A DNA stretch of 50,682 bases from Candidatus Gastranaerophilales bacterium (GTDB lineage: Bacteria > Cyanobacteriota > Vampirovibrionia > Gastranaerophilales > Gastranaerophilaceae), in the NCBI GenBank assembly GCA_905236055.1, contig CAJOOA010000042.1:1-50682 (forward strand), written 5' to 3'. Below, one piece after another: positions 26,838 to 34,983 of the stretch. The notes beneath the pieces are model-generated. The model saw only the letters and a program-made list of their open reading frames with translations, did no database searches and was not told the origin of the DNA. How positions within the stretch are numbered: the first letter of the stretch is position 1; each line of letters begins with the position of its first letter. Made by a program: the position numbers and the translations under genes.

Positions 26838-27691
26838 TGTTTGGGTTTTTAAATATTTACAAACCTTCAGGAATAACTTCTCACGATGTTATTTCTATTT
26901 TGCGCAAAATTACTAAAATAAAACAAATCGGTCATACCGGAACGCTTGATCCTTTTGCAGAGGGAGTTTTACCCGTTTGCATAGGAAAAGCCACCCGTCT
27001 TATCGAATATTTGGATGACGAAAAGGCCTATATCGGAACTATACAATTGGGAAAATCAACTACAACCTATGATACAGAAGGAGATATTGTTAAAACTTCA
27101 AGTAAGAAAGTTAATTTACAAGATATAGAAACTGTATTGAAAAATTTTACCGGTGAAATAGAACAACTTCCGCCAATTTATTCCGCAATAAAAATCAAGG
27201 GAAAAAAATTGTATGAGTATGCCAGAGCCGGCGAATCTGTGGATATACAACCAAGAAAAATTAACATTAAACATTTAGATATTATTAGATGGAATCCCGA
27301 AACCATGCAGCTTGAATTGTATATTGAATGTTCAAAAGGAACATACATACGTTCGCTTGCAAACGATATTGGAGAATCTTTGGAAGTATATGGGCACCTG
27401 ATTAAACTTGTGAGGGCTAAAGCAGGATGTTTTGAATTAAAAAATGCAATTAAACTTGAAAATATTAAAACTACAGATGACGTTTTTGCTAATTTAATCA
27501 ATCCGCTTGAATGTTTAAATTATCCTGTATATTACGTAAACAATGATGAATATCAATTAATTGCAAACGGGAATCCAATTAAAACTAACTGTGATAGCAA
27601 AGCTATAATTTTGACAAATAGTGAAAATAGAATTATTGCAGTGGGTGAAATTAAAAATAATCTGATTAAGCCCATAAAAGTTTTCATATAA
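26837..27691 (+). CDS. truB: tRNA pseudouridine-55 synthase
   Basis: TruB converts U55 of the T loop of tRNAs to pseudouridine. The 284-residue protein starts with the family's GFLNIYKPSGITSHDV. The catalytic aspartate is Asp38 in HTGTLDPFAEGVLP. Later motifs are PPIYSAIKIKGKKLYEYAR and CSKGTYIRSLANDIGE, followed by a short C-terminal PUA-like part. It is translationally coupled to rbfA. No terminator is evident before the rpsA promoter. Confidence 0.97.
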   Translation: MFGFLNIYKPSGITSHDVISILRKITKIKQIGHTGTLDPFAEGVLPVCIGKATRLIEYLDDEKAYIGTIQLGKSTTTYDTEGDIVKTSSKKVNLQDIETVLKNFTGEIEQLPPIYSAIKIKGKKLYEYARAGESVDIQPRKINIKHLDIIRWNPETMQLELYIECSKGTYIRSLANDIGESLEVYGHLIKLVRAKAGCFELKNAIKLENIKTTDDVFANLINPLECLNYPVYYVNNDEYQLIANGNPIKTNCDSKAIILTNSENRIIAVGEIKNNLIKPIKVFI

Positions 27692-27765
27692 AAATCTTTT
27701 TTAATTTTATTCTGACCCTAAACTGACACTGGGAGATAATTTTACCCCCAAATCCCGCATGCCTA

Positions 27766-27794
27766 TTGCCAAAACGTCGTAAATATGTTATATT
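27766..27794 (+). promoter_or_regulatory. Sigma-70 promoter of the S1 gene
   Basis: TTGCCA at 27766-27771, 17-base spacer, TATATT at 27789-27794 with TG one base upstream (extended -10). It lies 32 bases before the ATG. Confidence 0.7.
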
Positions 27795-27826
27795 TAACTG
27801 TGTTTATTGCAAAAGGAGAATACAAG

Positions 27827-28885
27827 ATGGCTAAGAAGTATTCCGACGAGGATTTTGAATCCCTTCTGGCACAATATGATTATACCTTTAAGAGAGGTGA
27901 TATTGTCAAAGGTATTGTTTGCGCATATGAATCGGACGGTGCTATTGTTGATATAGGTTCAAAATGTACGGCTTTTGTTCCTTCAAATGAAGTTTCTTCG
28001 GATAGGAAAGCTAAAGCTGAAGATATTTTAGAAAAAGGCGGAGAGTACGAATTTTTAATCACTCAAGATTGTGATGAGAACGGAAAATTTACTCTTTCGT
28101 ATAAAAAAGTACATCTCGCACATACCTGGGCAGAACTTGCAACTATCAAAGAAGCGGACGAAACAATTTCCGTAGTCGTTACTCAGCACGTTAAAGGCGG
28201 AATAATTGTTGATGTATCAGGAGTTCAGGGATTTATCCCTCAAGGACAATTGTGCGCAAAAGAATCTGCTTGCGAACCGGGTGATAAAATTGATGTTAAA
28301 ATCTTAACGTTAGACAAATCTCAAAACAATCTTATTCTTTCAAATAAGAAGGTTTATGAAACAAATATGGCTGAAACGAGAAAGAATGTCTTCTCTCAGA
28401 TAGAAGTAGGTCAAGTTGTTAAAGGGGAAGTCGTAAGAATTACTGACTTTGGTGCATTTGTTAATATTGGCGGAGTTGATTGTCTGCTTCCGCTTTCACA
28501 GATTTCTTGGAAATGGGTTGAACATCCTACCGATTTATTATCAGTAGGACAAGAAATTAATGTTGAAATCATAGACATTGATTACGACAAACAAAGAATC
28601 AGTTTGAGTTTAAAAAATACAGAGCCGGATCCTTGGATTAAAGCAGAAGAAGAGTTAAAAGAAGGCGATATCAAAGAAGGTGTGATAACCCGCCTAAAAG
28701 CATTCGGTGCATTTGTTGAGGTTATTCCGGGTGTTGAGGCACTGCTTCCTCAGTCTGCATTATCAGAATTCCAAAATGCAAAGGGTAAAATTCTTAATAT
28801 CGGAGACAAAATTGATACTAAAATTATAAAATTCAATCCTAAGGACAAACGTATTTCTTTGGGTTTGCCTACAGATGAAGTTTAA
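27827..28885 (+). CDS. rpsA: Ribosomal protein S1-type protein with four S1 repeats
   Basis: A 352-residue RNA-binding protein made of four S1 OB-fold repeats, at roughly 20-85, 100-165, 185-260 and 270-345. Clear cores are GDIVKGIVCAYESDGAIVDI, VTQHVKGGIIVDVSGVQGFI, GEVVRITDFGAFVNIGGVDC and GVITRLKAFGAFVEVIPGVE. S1 binds mRNA leaders on the 30S subunit. Four-repeat forms of about this size are usual outside Proteobacteria. The start is ATG 27827 with AAGGAG upstream; the open frame extends further but includes the promoter. It has its own promoter and terminator. Confidence 0.92.
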   Translation: MAKKYSDEDFESLLAQYDYTFKRGDIVKGIVCAYESDGAIVDIGSKCTAFVPSNEVSSDRKAKAEDILEKGGEYEFLITQDCDENGKFTLSYKKVHLAHTWAELATIKEADETISVVVTQHVKGGIIVDVSGVQGFIPQGQLCAKESACEPGDKIDVKILTLDKSQNNLILSNKKVYETNMAETRKNVFSQIEVGQVVKGEVVRITDFGAFVNIGGVDCLLPLSQISWKWVEHPTDLLSVGQEINVEIIDIDYDKQRISLSLKNTEPDPWIKAEEELKEGDIKEGVITRLKAFGAFVEVIPGVEALLPQSALSEFQNAKGKILNIGDKIDTKIIKFNPKDKRISLGLPTDEV

Positions 28886-28899
28886 TAATTTAATAAAAC

Positions 28900-28934
28900 A
28901 AAGAGGCGCTCCTTGTAAGGGGCGCCTCTTTGTT
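28900..28934. terminator. Bidirectional terminator between S1 and Hsp20 genes
   Basis: A long GC-rich stem, AAAGAGGCGC at 28900-28909 paired with GCGCCTCTTT at 28922-28931, extended inward by CCTT/AAGG. T-rich sequence follows on the plus strand and a TTTGTTTTA-type run on the minus strand. It serves both convergent genes. Confidence 0.88.
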
Positions 28935-28945
28935 GTCAAACTTTC

Positions 28946-29401
28946 TTATGAAATTGTCAACTTCTTTGTCCCGGTTTTTTCAGCATCCAATTTTGGAGCT
29001 TCTATTTTCAAAATACCGTGTTCAAGTTTTGCACTTGTTTTTTCAATATCAATTTCATCAGGAAAATAAACAGTTCTTGAAAATTCGCCATACTTAAATT
29101 CTGATTTTCTAAAGCCCTTTGAATCTTCTTTATGTTCTTCTTCTCTCTTTGCGCTTATAGTTAATCTGTTCTTTTCAAGGTCAATGTCCAAATCTTCTTT
29201 CTTAACCCCAGGTAACTCAGCTTTAACTAAATATTCTTTGTCTTTTTCGTCTATTTCAACAGGCATTGCACATTTATAAGCGTCGTCATTATAAACATAC
29301 TCAGGAAAGAAACTGTCGAAATTACGATTCAATATTGAACTAATTTCATCATTAACTGATTGAATAAAATTGTCAGGTGTTTTTTTAATAAGGAATTTCA
29401 T
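28946..29401 (-). CDS. Small heat-shock protein, Hsp20/alpha-crystallin family
   Basis: A 151-residue ATP-independent holdase chaperone. The alpha-crystallin domain spans about 45-140: KEYLVKAELPGVKKEDLDID, RLTISAKREEEHKED, EFSRTVYFPDEIDIEKTSA and the end motif LEHGILKIEAPKLD (family GxLxI). The N-terminal arm is short. The start is ATG 29401, preceded by AAGGGGG; a longer frame upstream is disfavoured. A 13-base inverted repeat sits just before the ribosome binding site. Confidence 0.95.
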   Translation of the reverse strand: MKFLIKKTPDNFIQSVNDEISSILNRNFDSFFPEYVYNDDAYKCAMPVEIDEKDKEYLVKAELPGVKKEDLDIDLEKNRLTISAKREEEHKEDSKGFRKSEFKYGEFSRTVYFPDEIDIEKTSAKLEHGILKIEAPKLDAEKTGTKKLTIS

Positions 29402-29413
29402 ATTTACCCCCTT

Positions 29414-29426
29414 CGTGCATTGCACG
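29414..29426 (-). repeat. Inverted repeat in the hsp20 leader
   Basis: CGTGCATTGCACG is a perfect inverted repeat (CGTGC, ATT loop, GCACG) ending about 12 bases before the Hsp20 ATG, next to the AAGGGGG site. In mRNA it could form a 5-bp hairpin; a regulatory role is only a guess. The rest of 29427-29654 has no gene or clear promoter that I can support. Confidence 0.4.
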
Positions 29427-29654
29427 GATCCATTGGTTGAGCGGCTAAGCCAAAATGTATTTACTACAACGAATTACAGGTCGCTCTTTGCGTTTGTAAC
29501 ATACTTGTTATTTACGTCTGTAGTTCTTACACCTATATTATTGCTCTTTTATAAAAAAAACATCCCAAAATTAACTAAATTTTAACAATCTCTAACTGCC
29601 TACCTGTACATAGTAACAAGAGCCCATTTCACAAAATTATCTTAGAACAGAAGC

Positions 29655-30428
29655 TTATCTTTCAGAAGATGCATTGGTACTGGTAGTTTCCTTCGAATTA
29701 TTTGTTGTCGTAGATGTATTATTCGATCCGGTACCCATTTCATTTCCAGGATTAGGAGTGCCCAAACCGGAATTTCCTCCGCATAGAGTGTGAGCTTTTT
29801 TTAAATCTGTGTCTCTGTCATTAAGATTGTTCGGGTTCATCAAATATGCTCTGGTCAAAGCATCCACAGCAACAAGTTTTCCGTCATTTGTAAGTTCAAA
29901 TTGGAATTGCCCGGGATTTTTACAACTGGAAGAATATGTGCATGCCTGTCTCTTGGGATTACCAACATCTATGGTAATAGTATATTTTCTCAGGGGCACT
30001 CCACCCGTTTGTATAGCACAGGATAATACCCACGTTATACCATCAGAAGTGGTGAAAGAATAGTCAGAAGAATTACCTACAGAGGAAGCACTTACCGGCG
30101 AGGACACATTTAAATATTCTGACAACAAGGCCGGATACTTATTTGGGCCTTGGTAATTGTTTGAATCATGCTTGGGATTAGTATCTTTATCTAATGGCTT
30201 CTGCCAACAATTCAATATGTGTTGGCATGTATCATTATACATATATAAACTCGGATTGTTGAAGATTTCATTATTCGTATCATTAAGTGTTTTGTATGCT
30301 TTTAGGACTTTTGCTTTGTCTCTGTCTGGCATTGCATTGTGCATTTGAGGTATAACAAGCGCTGCTATAACCCCAATAATACCAATTGAAACCAATAGTT
30401 CCGATAACGTAAATCCTTTATTTCTCAT
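29655..30428 (-). CDS. Type IV pilin-like / pseudopilin protein
   Basis: A 257-residue protein with a textbook type III signal: basic MRNKG, cleavage before Phe, and FTLSELLVSIGIIGVIAAL with glutamate at +5 of the mature protein. Prepilin peptidase would cut after the glycine and methylate the Phe. The remainder is a globular domain with several cysteines (DTCQHILNCW, RQACTYSSSCKN) that may form disulfides, then a low-complexity Ser/Thr/Asn tail. It could be a minor pilin, a competence pseudopilin or a type II secretion pseudopilin. No assembly genes are adjacent, but ComEC is 8 kb away. AGGTG precedes the ATG. Confidence 0.88.
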   Translation of the reverse strand: MRNKGFTLSELLVSIGIIGVIAALVIPQMHNAMPDRDKAKVLKAYKTLNDTNNEIFNNPSLYMYNDTCQHILNCWQKPLDKDTNPKHDSNNYQGPNKYPALLSEYLNVSSPVSASSVGNSSDYSFTTSDGITWVLSCAIQTGGVPLRKYTITIDVGNPKRQACTYSSSCKNPGQFQFELTNDGKLVAVDALTRAYLMNPNNLNDRDTDLKKAHTLCGGNSGLGTPNPGNEMGTGSNNTSTTTNNSKETTSTNASSER

Positions 30429-30452
30429 AAATCACACCTCATCTTTTCTTGC

Positions 30453-30461
30453 ATTATATCA
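30453..30461 (-). promoter_or_regulatory. Extended -10 promoter of the pilin-like gene
   Basis: TGATATAAT on the minus strand (TG, one base, TATAAT), 24 bases before the ATG, fits an extended -10 promoter; the -35 is poor. Confidence 0.55.
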
Positions 30462-30501
30462 TATCAGCGTGATAAAATAAACTTGTTGATTGAGGGAAAA
30501 T

Positions 30502-31131
30502 ATGTACACGCTTGTTTATTCGATTACAAAAGATCCGGAACCGGAAACAGTCTATATAAATCTTACAAACTCTTGCACTAATTCGTGCATTTTTTGTTTA
30601 AGAAGCCAAAAAGATGACGTTTGCGGTTCTCAAATGTGGCATGATGATGATTACACACTTGAAGATATCCTTAAACAATTTGAAAGTTATAAGCCGACTC
30701 CTAAACAAGTTGTTTTTTGCGGATACGGGGAACCCTTTTTACGCAAGTCAATGATGAAAGAGTTTGCAGAATATTTAAGACAAAATTATCCCGAAGTTAA
30801 GATAAGAGTCAATACAAACGGACACGCAAACGCCATATACAAAACTAATGTCATAGATGAATTTAAGGGATTGTTAGACGAAGTTTCCGTAAGTTTAAAC
30901 TCCGACGATTCAGATGAGTACGATGAAATCTGTAATCCTAAAATAAAAAATGCGTACGAAGAAGTTAAAAATTTTATTTTCGCATGCAGCAAAGCGGGAA
31001 TAAAAACGGTCGCAAGCGTAGTTACGGGGTTTGATAAAGAACATAATATAAATGTATCCGCTTGCGAAAAAATTGCACACGAACTCGGTGCAGAATTTAG
31101 AAACAGAGAATATATAGAAAATGGCTATTAG
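30502..31131 (+). CDS. Radical SAM protein, TatD-associated type
   Basis: A 209-residue radical S-adenosylmethionine enzyme. The cluster motif is Cys25-x3-Cys29-x2-Cys32 (LTNSCTNSCIFC). It is followed by VVFCGYGEPFLRKS (the GGEP-like SAM motif as GYGEP), VRVNTNGHAN, LDEVSVSLNSDD and VVTGF. The short length and pattern match the family usually encoded next to or fused with TatD nucleases; no tatD is here. The substrate is unknown. The ATG at 30502 has GAGGG upstream. It starts an operon with the next unknown gene and maf. Confidence 0.88.
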   Translation: MYTLVYSITKDPEPETVYINLTNSCTNSCIFCLRSQKDDVCGSQMWHDDDYTLEDILKQFESYKPTPKQVVFCGYGEPFLRKSMMKEFAEYLRQNYPEVKIRVNTNGHANAIYKTNVIDEFKGLLDEVSVSLNSDDSDEYDEICNPKIKNAYEEVKNFIFACSKAGIKTVASVVTGFDKEHNINVSACEKIAHELGAEFRNREYIENGY

Positions 31132-31141
31132 AAGGACCCTT

Positions 31142-31633
31142 ATGCAAGTACAAACCATTCAATCCACTAATTTTGAATCAAAACAACGATTTATTACACC
31201 TGATATGCATGAAAACATTAAATTATTACTGAATAAAATGAATGAAAGCAGTACATACAATTCTAACGGTTATTATTTTCGAGCTAATATTTTTAAAGAA
31301 ATCTCGACTAAAAATCACAAAGTAAAATTTCGAGACGGCAGAATGTTCCTAGAAAATAAAATTAATCAAAAAGAAATTGACGGCGAAACTCTTTTTACAA
31401 TCGGGCGTACTGAACTTGTTATAAGTAATAAAACCGGCGAAATCATTGACTACTATAAACCGCTTTTTTCGACTTGGAAAAATATAATTAAAAATATTGG
31501 TAAATATTTGGAATTTTTTAAGAATAATTTTGATAATATGGAACTTGTAGAACACAAATCACTGCCAATACAAGGTTTAACAGAAAAGGGATTAAAAAAG
31601 TTCAGACAACTGACGGAAGGCGTTAATGGTTAA
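31142..31633 (+). CDS. Unknown soluble protein, lineage type
   Basis: A 163-residue protein I cannot assign. It starts MQVQTIQSTNFESKQRFI, a polar head ending in an aromatic-basic motif seen in similar form in other unknown proteins here. The middle has strand-like segments (KVKFRDGRMFLENKI, TLFTIGRTELVISNKTGEII), and the rest is helical with no membrane helix. The ATG at 31142 has AAGGA six bases upstream. It is 10 bases after the radical SAM gene and overlaps maf by eight bases, so it is cotranscribed with both. Confidence 0.75.
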   Translation: MQVQTIQSTNFESKQRFITPDMHENIKLLLNKMNESSTYNSNGYYFRANIFKEISTKNHKVKFRDGRMFLENKINQKEIDGETLFTIGRTELVISNKTGEIIDYYKPLFSTWKNIIKNIGKYLEFFKNNFDNMELVEHKSLPIQGLTEKGLKKFRQLTEGVNG

Positions 31634-32201
31634 ACTGATTCTTGCTTCAAATTCACCAAGAAGAAAAAAAATTATGTCAGATTTAGGGCTTGATTTTGAA
31701 ATCATACCCTCAAATTATGACGAAAAGCTGGAAACAGATATTTTTTCTTATGATTTGATAGAGGATTTGGCGACTAAAAAAGCTTTGGATGTCGTAAAAC
31801 GAACCGATAAAAATGCGATAGTTCTTGGAGCAGATACTGTTGTTGTTCTACACAACAAAATCCTCGGCAAGCCACACACAAAAGACAATGCTTTCAAAAT
31901 GTTGAAAGAACTATCCGGCCAGACACACTCGGTCGTAACATCGCTCTGCGGAATAAATACAAAAATAAACAGAGCCGCATTAATTTCAACTACAAGTTAT
32001 GTACGATTCAATGAACTTACGGATGAAATGATTAATTATTACGTAGATACTTTTAATCCGCTTGATAAAGCAGGAAGCTATGGGATACAAGAACTGCCTC
32101 CCAATTATATTGATAAATACGAAGGAAGTTTTGAAAATATAGTTGGTCTTGATCCTGATGCGATAAAAAAAGTGTTACTTCAACTTGATTATAAGATATA
32201 A
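31626..32201 (+). CDS. maf: Maf-family nucleotide pyrophosphatase
   Basis: A 191-residue house-cleaning enzyme that hydrolyses dTTP/UTP or modified nucleotides to monophosphates. Motifs: LILASNSPRRKKIM (substrate loop), AIVLGADTVVVLHNKILGKP (catalytic Asp), and AGSYGIQELPPNYIDKYEGS with NIVGLD at the end. This fits the Maf/YhdE group. GAAGG precedes the ATG inside the previous gene. A terminator follows. Confidence 0.95.
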   Translation: MVKLILASNSPRRKKIMSDLGLDFEIIPSNYDEKLETDIFSYDLIEDLATKKALDVVKRTDKNAIVLGADTVVVLHNKILGKPHTKDNAFKMLKELSGQTHSVVTSLCGINTKINRAALISTTSYVRFNELTDEMINYYVDTFNPLDKAGSYGIQELPPNYIDKYEGSFENIVGLDPDAIKKVLLQLDYKI

Positions 32202-32204
32202 AAA

Positions 32205-32236
32205 ATAAAGGGCGATTTTTAATCACCCTTTATTCT
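32205..32236. terminator. Terminator shared by maf operon and rplR
   Basis: Stem ATAAAGGG-x-GAT / ATC-x-CCCTTTAT around an A/T loop, with T-rich sequence on both sides, lies between the convergent maf and rplR genes. Confidence 0.75.
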
Positions 32237-32256
32237 TATTGAATGATATTTTCTTA

Positions 32257-32625
32257 TTAAAACATCAAGCCGGCTTCTCTTGCAGCATCTGCCAAAGCAG
32301 CTACTCTGCCGTGATAAAGGAACCCGCCTCTGTCAAATACAACACATTCGATTCCTGCAGCTTTTGCTTTCTTCGCAATAGCTTCACCAACAACCTTAGC
32401 AGCTTCAATGTTACCACCGTGTGCCAATTTTTCTTTAAGGTCTTTATCAACTGATGAAGCCGATGCAATAGTTACATGTTTTTCATCATCAATCAATTGC
32501 GCATAAATATGCTTTGTACTTCTGTAAACAGCCAATCTCGGAAATTCAGAGGTTCCTGATAATTTAACTCTGATTGATTGATGTCTCTTTTGTACTCTTG
32601 GTTTTCTTGTTTCTTGTTTAATCAT
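32257..32625 (-). CDS. rplR: 50S ribosomal protein L18
   Basis: A 122-residue 5S-rRNA-binding protein. Family features: basic N-terminus [57 protein letters not shown] and the conserved end [20 protein letters not shown]. It is the last gene of a three-gene ribosomal unit; normally rpsE follows, but here a terminator and the convergent maf operon follow. Confidence 0.98.
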   Translation of the reverse strand: MIKQETRKPRVQKRHQSIRVKLSGTSEFPRLAVYRSTKHIYAQLIDDEKHVTIASASSVDKDLKEKLAHGGNIEAAKVVGEAIAKKAKAAGIECVVFDRGGFLYHGRVAALADAAREAGLMF

Positions 32626-32693
32626 TTCTTTTCTCCTTTACCCGAACCTGCTTGACTAATGTCAAGAGTTCATTTGGGCTTATTTACTATTTA

Positions 32694-33233
32694 TTATTTT
32701 TTACCTGCTTTGCCGGCTTTCTTTCTGATGTATTCGCCTTCATATCTTACGCCTTTTCCTTTGTATACTTCAGGAGGACGTTTGCTTCTGATATAAGCTG
32801 CTACATCACCTACAGCTTGTTTGTTTGAACCTTTAACAGTGATTTTTGTATTAGCTTCTACACTGAGTGTAATACCTGCCGGAGGAACAATAAGAACAGG
32901 ATGAGAATATCCCAGAGCCATGTTAAGGTTTGAACCCTCCATATTAGCACGGTAACCAACACCGACGATTTCAAGTTTCTTTTCAAATCCTTCATGAACG
33001 CCCTTAACTGCATTTGCAATCAATGTTCTGAAAAGACCGTGTAAAGCACCGGTTTTTCTGTCATCAGAATTCGGTTCAACTATTATGTGATTGTCTTGAA
33101 CAGAAACCTTAACTTCATCTCTAAAAGATACTGATTCAGTACCTTTTGGTCCTTTTACGGTAATTAAATTACCGTCAATTTTTACTTCAACTCCCGAAGG
33201 AATTTCTATCGGTTTTTTTCCTATACGTGACAT
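32694..33233 (-). CDS. rplF: 50S ribosomal protein L6
   Basis: A 179-residue protein with two related domains, MSRIGKKPIEIPSGVEVKI at the start and the rRNA-binding C-terminal KRPPEVYKGKGVRYEGEYI. AAGGAG lies upstream. It is 60 bases downstream of rpsH and 68 bases upstream of rplR, a wider spacing than usual for this operon. Confidence 0.98.
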   Translation of the reverse strand: MSRIGKKPIEIPSGVEVKIDGNLITVKGPKGTESVSFRDEVKVSVQDNHIIVEPNSDDRKTGALHGLFRTLIANAVKGVHEGFEKKLEIVGVGYRANMEGSNLNMALGYSHPVLIVPPAGITLSVEANTKITVKGSNKQAVGDVAAYIRSKRPPEVYKGKGVRYEGEYIRKKAGKAGKK

Positions 33234-33293
33234 ATTTTTCTCCTTTTTATTTTGTATGCGAACCTTTCTGTCAATTGCGTTCGCCTAATAATA

Positions 33294-33689
33294 TTAGTAA
33301 ATGTAGCAAAGAACTTCGCCGCCTAAGTTTTCTTTTCTTGCTTTACGGTCTGTTAATAAGCCCTTGCTTGTTGAAACAATTGCAATACCCATTCCGCCCA
33401 AAACTTGAGGCATATTTTTCGCTTTGCAATAGCTTCTTAAACCCGGTCTTGAAACTCTTTGTAATTTAGAGATAACCGGCCTGTTTGATTCATCATACTT
33501 CAACTCAATTGAAAGAGTTTTGAAATTTCCGTCAACTTTTTCAGAATAATCTGAAATGTAACCTTCTTCCTTTAAAAGCTTAGCAAGTGCTACTTTTAAT
33601 TTAGAAGACGGCATTTCTACAGACGGATGTGAAACAACATTTGCATTTCTGATTCTTGTTAGCATATCTGCTATCGGATCTGTGTTCAT
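33294..33689 (-). CDS. rpsH: 30S ribosomal protein S8
   Basis: A 131-residue primary 16S rRNA-binding protein: [18 protein letters not shown] at the start and [38 protein letters not shown] and [10 protein letters not shown] at the end. In E. coli, S8 also represses its operon. Here it is the first gene of rpsH-rplF-rplR, with its own promoter and a leader of about 135 bases; rplE and rpsN, which usually precede it, are absent. Confidence 0.98.
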   Translation of the reverse strand: MNTDPIADMLTRIRNANVVSHPSVEMPSSKLKVALAKLLKEEGYISDYSEKVDGNFKTLSIELKYDESNRPVISKLQRVSRPGLRSYCKAKNMPQVLGGMGIAIVSTSKGLLTDRKARKENLGGEVLCYIY

Positions 33690-33831
33690 ATTTTTCTTCC
33701 TTTTCTCTTGTGATGCGGTTTACGAAAGTGACTATTTTAAGGCCCTGTCGTACCTTCATCCTTCTACTCGTTGCTTACCGAATTAATTTTTGCTCATTGA
33801 AAAGCGTCTTTCGGCAGTCCAACACTGAAAT

Positions 33832-33858
33832 ATTATAATAAACAGTTTTTAAATGCAA
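33832..33858 (-). promoter_or_regulatory. Promoter of the rpsH-rplF-rplR unit
   Basis: TATAAT on the minus strand (33832-33837) with TTGCAT 15 bases further upstream (33853-33858). It yields a leader of about 135 bases before rpsH (33690-33825), in which I see no reading frame; it may hold an autoregulatory structure. Confidence 0.5.
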
Positions 33859-33908
33859 GCGTTATGTATAAATTTTTAAATTATGACTTTTATAATAAAA
33901 TAATAACT

Positions 33909-34979
33909 ATGATAGAACTCAAAGATTTTAAAGAAGATATTCATAAATGTTCCAAATGCGGATTATGCCAAAAAGATTGTCCAATATATAAAGTAACCGG
34001 TAACGATTGTTCGGTTTCAAGAGGACAGTTTATTATGCTAAAAAGATTTTTAAACGGTGATTTGAAGATGACAAAAAATATAAACCGCTATCTGTCGCTT
34101 TGTTTAAAATGCGGAAAATGTTCAGAATCTTGCCCAAGCGGAGTGGATGCCGTTGATATTCTGTGCGCAGCAAAATATGAATATTATAAAACCCGCTTTT
34201 TTGAAAGAACAGTATCCGTCCTGCAAAAACGTATTTTATTCGGGATTTTCCCTGATTTAATCAATATTTTTATTCCCAAGAAAAAAAGTAAAAAGTTTGA
34301 TAAAAAAGTATTATATTTTGGAGGGTGCAATTCCAAATATACAGGCAACTCTTCTGTAATAAAAATAATGAACACAATCGGAACCGAAGTTATAACTCCG
34401 AACTTTTCATGCTGCGGAATGCCATTTCTTGCAGACGGGAATTTTGACGATTTTCGTGCACATATGAACAACTACATAAGTATTTTGAAAAAATACGAAA
34501 TCAAAGATATTGTTACAACTTGTGCAAGTTGCGAAAAAACAATCAGAGATTATATAAAATGGTGCGACAACGAAGATGACAAAACATTCCTTAAAAAATT
34601 AAATATAAAAAATATTTATGAATATTTGCACGAAAACAATTTTACACTTAAATTAAAAAAGCACTTGAGTGCAACTTTCCATAAGCCATGTAATGAAAAG
34701 CATTTTCAGGATGTCGATTACGTATTAAATTCAACTGAGAATCTTAAATACATAAGAGCAAAAGATTATGACAAATGCTGCGGTTTACACGGATTTTTTA
34801 ATCCTTCGGAATATAAAACTCTTTCGAAAATATTCAAGCTTAAACGTGATTCAATTCTTTCGACAAAAGCCGAATATATACTCACAACCTGCTTTGGGTG
34901 CAAAACGGCATTAAATTTTTATTCTTTTGGTAAATACAAGACTTCTGATTTAATAGAATTTTTGGCAAACAATATTTAA
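33909..34979 (+). CDS. Fe-S protein with two 4Fe-4S clusters and two CCG domains (GlcF/GlpC-like)
   Basis: A 356-residue electron-transfer subunit. Two ferredoxin-type sites lie at Cys14/17/20/24 (CSKCGLCQKDCP) and Cys65/68/71/75 (CLKCGKCSESCP). Two cysteine-rich CCG domains follow: GGCNSKYTG, FSCCGMPFLADG and TTCASCEKT; then FHKPCNEKH, DKCCGLHGFFN and TTCFGCKTAL. The order matches glycolate oxidase subunit GlcF, LutA/GlpC and HdrD-like proteins. No FAD-containing partner (GlcD, LldD) or LutBC is adjacent, so the electron donor is unknown. Start ATG 33909 lacks a Shine-Dalgarno; TATAAT lies 12 bases upstream, so the leader is a few bases at most. Confidence 0.88.
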   Translation: MIELKDFKEDIHKCSKCGLCQKDCPIYKVTGNDCSVSRGQFIMLKRFLNGDLKMTKNINRYLSLCLKCGKCSESCPSGVDAVDILCAAKYEYYKTRFFERTVSVLQKRILFGIFPDLINIFIPKKKSKKFDKKVLYFGGCNSKYTGNSSVIKIMNTIGTEVITPNFSCCGMPFLADGNFDDFRAHMNNYISILKKYEIKDIVTTCASCEKTIRDYIKWCDNEDDKTFLKKLNIKNIYEYLHENNFTLKLKKHLSATFHKPCNEKHFQDVDYVLNSTENLKYIRAKDYDKCCGLHGFFNPSEYKTLSKIFKLKRDSILSTKAEYILTTCFGCKTALNFYSFGKYKTSDLIEFLANNI

Positions 34980-34983
34980 TTCA

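Noticed and set aside
29370-29585. Plus-strand frame with a hydrophobic stretch upstream of hsp20
   Set aside because: Its start lies antisense inside hsp20, no ribosome binding site precedes any internal start, and the frame has no recognisable pattern.
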